Origin: Thermoplasmata archaeon
Lineage (GTDB): Archaea > Thermoplasmatota > Thermoplasmata > Thermoplasmatales > Thermoplasmataceae
NCBI GenBank assembly: GCA_021811525.1
Contig: JAJZOK010000063.1
Span: forward strand, 1 to 6,840
Reading direction: 5' to 3'
DNA length: 6,840 nt
Shown: positions 6,220-6,840 of the stretch, piece by piece
Position numbering within the stretch: position 1 is the first letter of the stretch
Layout: every line of letters starts with the position of its first letter
Notes under the pieces: model-generated
Database searches by the model: none
Told to the model about the DNA's origin: nothing
Seen by the model: only the letters and a program-made list of their open reading frames with translations
Position numbers and translations under genes: made by a program

Positions 6220-6683
6220 TTGTACCAGAATCATTATCGCCAATTTTCATCTGGACAGAAGAATAACGAAAAAACCTTCCGTTGGGCACTTCTCTTCGCA
6301 GGGGTATTTCTGTTATCAATGGCTATCCTGATCTGAGAAGCATTGAAGCCAGTCTCCATTATTATGTTGGAAGCCGCGAAATGGGGGCAGGTTACTTCCC
6401 TGAAAATGTCAATATCGACTTCCACTCAATATTTGAACTATCCTCCTTCCTTGCGAGCGGAATTACCTCCTTTTGTTCGCATTCCATAAGGGCACAACAC
6501 AGGGATTGTTGTCGCCTATTGTCCGGGTTACTACGCATGCTTCAATAGGTTTCTTCACTATGGGAATGTAATATGGCTTTGGGCCAGGGGGGGAAGGAGC
6601 GGATGGCCGTCTATCCAATGCTGTTCTGGGCACTTGCGTTTTCCGTACACCAAATGAACCAGAAAGAGATGTACTTGGGATAA
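6220..6683 (+). pseudogene. Decayed second copy of the DUF998 membrane protein gene
   Basis: Translated pieces match the intact DUF998 gene at 940-1500 in order but in changing frames. From 6280, RWALLFAGVFLLSMAILI is followed by a stop (6334-6336) where the intact protein has T, then EALKP matches ETLNP. Residues from about 33 to 105 of the intact protein have no clear counterpart, implying a large internal deletion. From 6432 FELSSFLASGITS matches helix 4. A frame change near 6470 leads to LLFAFHKGT and SPIVRV, matching LFGAQKGT and SPIVGV. A stop at 6569 precedes YGFGPGG, and another shift gives KERMAVYPMLFWALAFSVHQ then MNQKE, close to the intact C-terminus, ending at 6683 with a four-codon extension. 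No ATG start remains. Upstream, TTGTACC and ATCGCC are shared with the intact gene, so the duplication included the promoter region. Homology is certain; it can no longer encode the whole protein. Confidence 0.88.
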
Positions 6684-6714
6684 AATGAAGTTAAATCTCC
6701 AATTATTTACAACT

Positions 6715-6747
6715 ACTATTTTTTAATAGTTGCAATGCGAAATTTCG
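6715..6747. repeat. Hairpin and palindrome before the right-edge reading frame
   Basis: ACTATT-TTTT-AATAGT (6715-6730) is a perfect six-base-pair hairpin with a T loop, and CGAAATTTCG (6738-6747) is a perfect ten-base palindrome. The first may be a leftover terminator of the decayed gene. The second lies about 20 bases before the candidate TATA box of the next frame and could be an operator. Confidence 0.3.
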
Positions 6748-6801
6748 TATTCATGGTTCAGAAGAACTTATTTTCCCCTACTGTGTTTATGAGATGATAC
6801 T

Positions 6802-6840
6802 GTGGCAGGAAAGATCCCAAAAGAGACCAAAGATGCCATT
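6802..6840 (+). CDS. Possible gene start, 13 codons, cut by right edge
   Basis: A frame opening with GTG 6802 encodes VAGKIPKETKDAI and is still open at the window end. The stop TGA at 6790 lies just upstream and no ATG occurs between, so GTG is the only start. AACTTATTTT (6766-6775) is a TATA-like box about 31 bases before it, which fits a leaderless transcript. The piece is too short for a family call, and a competing ATG 6795 frame is also open here. Confidence 0.35.
   Translation, partial: MAGKIPKETKDAI

Noticed and set aside
6282..6548. 88-codon plus-strand frame
   Set aside because: Only its second half is homologous to the DUF998 protein and the homology continues in other frames on both sides; it is part of the pseudogene.
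1..6840. CRISPR array or intact insertion sequence
   Set aside because: No regularly spaced repeats, no transposase gene and no terminal inverted repeats with target duplications were seen.

Overview
The window looks archaeal, most likely from the Thermoplasmatales (relatives of Thermoplasma, Ferroplasma and Cuniculiplasma). Several genes lack a Shine-Dalgarno site and instead have an A/T-rich TATA-like box about 26-35 bases before the start codon, as expected for leaderless or near-leaderless archaeal transcripts. Arginine codons are mostly AGG/AGA, T-runs lie at gene ends, and the gene content (prolyl oligopeptidase, metabolite:H+ symporter, acetoacetate-decarboxylase-like protein, DUF998 membrane protein) fits an acidophilic heterotroph. 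The assignment is inference; no marker gene is present.

Left part (1-939): an AT-rich stretch that looks like the right end of an integrated element. A minus-strand gene running off the left edge encodes a TIR-domain protein of the prokaryotic immunity type. Its start lies 11 bases from a perfect 3' half of tRNA-Thr(CGU), anticodon loop to discriminator, with no 5' half next to it. That is the typical footprint of archaeal tRNA-targeted integration. The orientation predicts that the element, with the TIR gene inside it, extends to the left, and that ordinary chromosome begins near 511. Positions 511-902 hold no convincing gene.

Middle part (940-6021): four well-formed genes. A six-helix DUF998 membrane protein is followed by a complete S9A prolyl oligopeptidase with an intact Ser-Asp-His triad. 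Next come a 12-helix MFS transporter of the metabolite:H+ symporter group and, convergent with it, an acetoacetate-decarboxylase family enzyme. The enzyme keeps the Schiff-base lysine pair but appears to lack the arginine that binds acetoacetate, so its substrate may differ. The last two genes share a short T-rich bidirectional terminator. Each gene seems to have its own promoter, so no clear operon is present; peptide breakdown and organic-acid transport and metabolism are plausible shared themes only.

Right part (6022-6840): the control region of the decarboxylase-like gene, with a palindrome around its TATA box, then a decayed second copy of the DUF998 gene. The copy has an in-frame stop, at least three frame changes, an internal deletion and a damaged promoter. 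The right edge may contain the first 13 codons of another gene. The intact DUF998 gene and its dead copy lie in the same orientation on either side of the peptidase-transporter-decarboxylase block.
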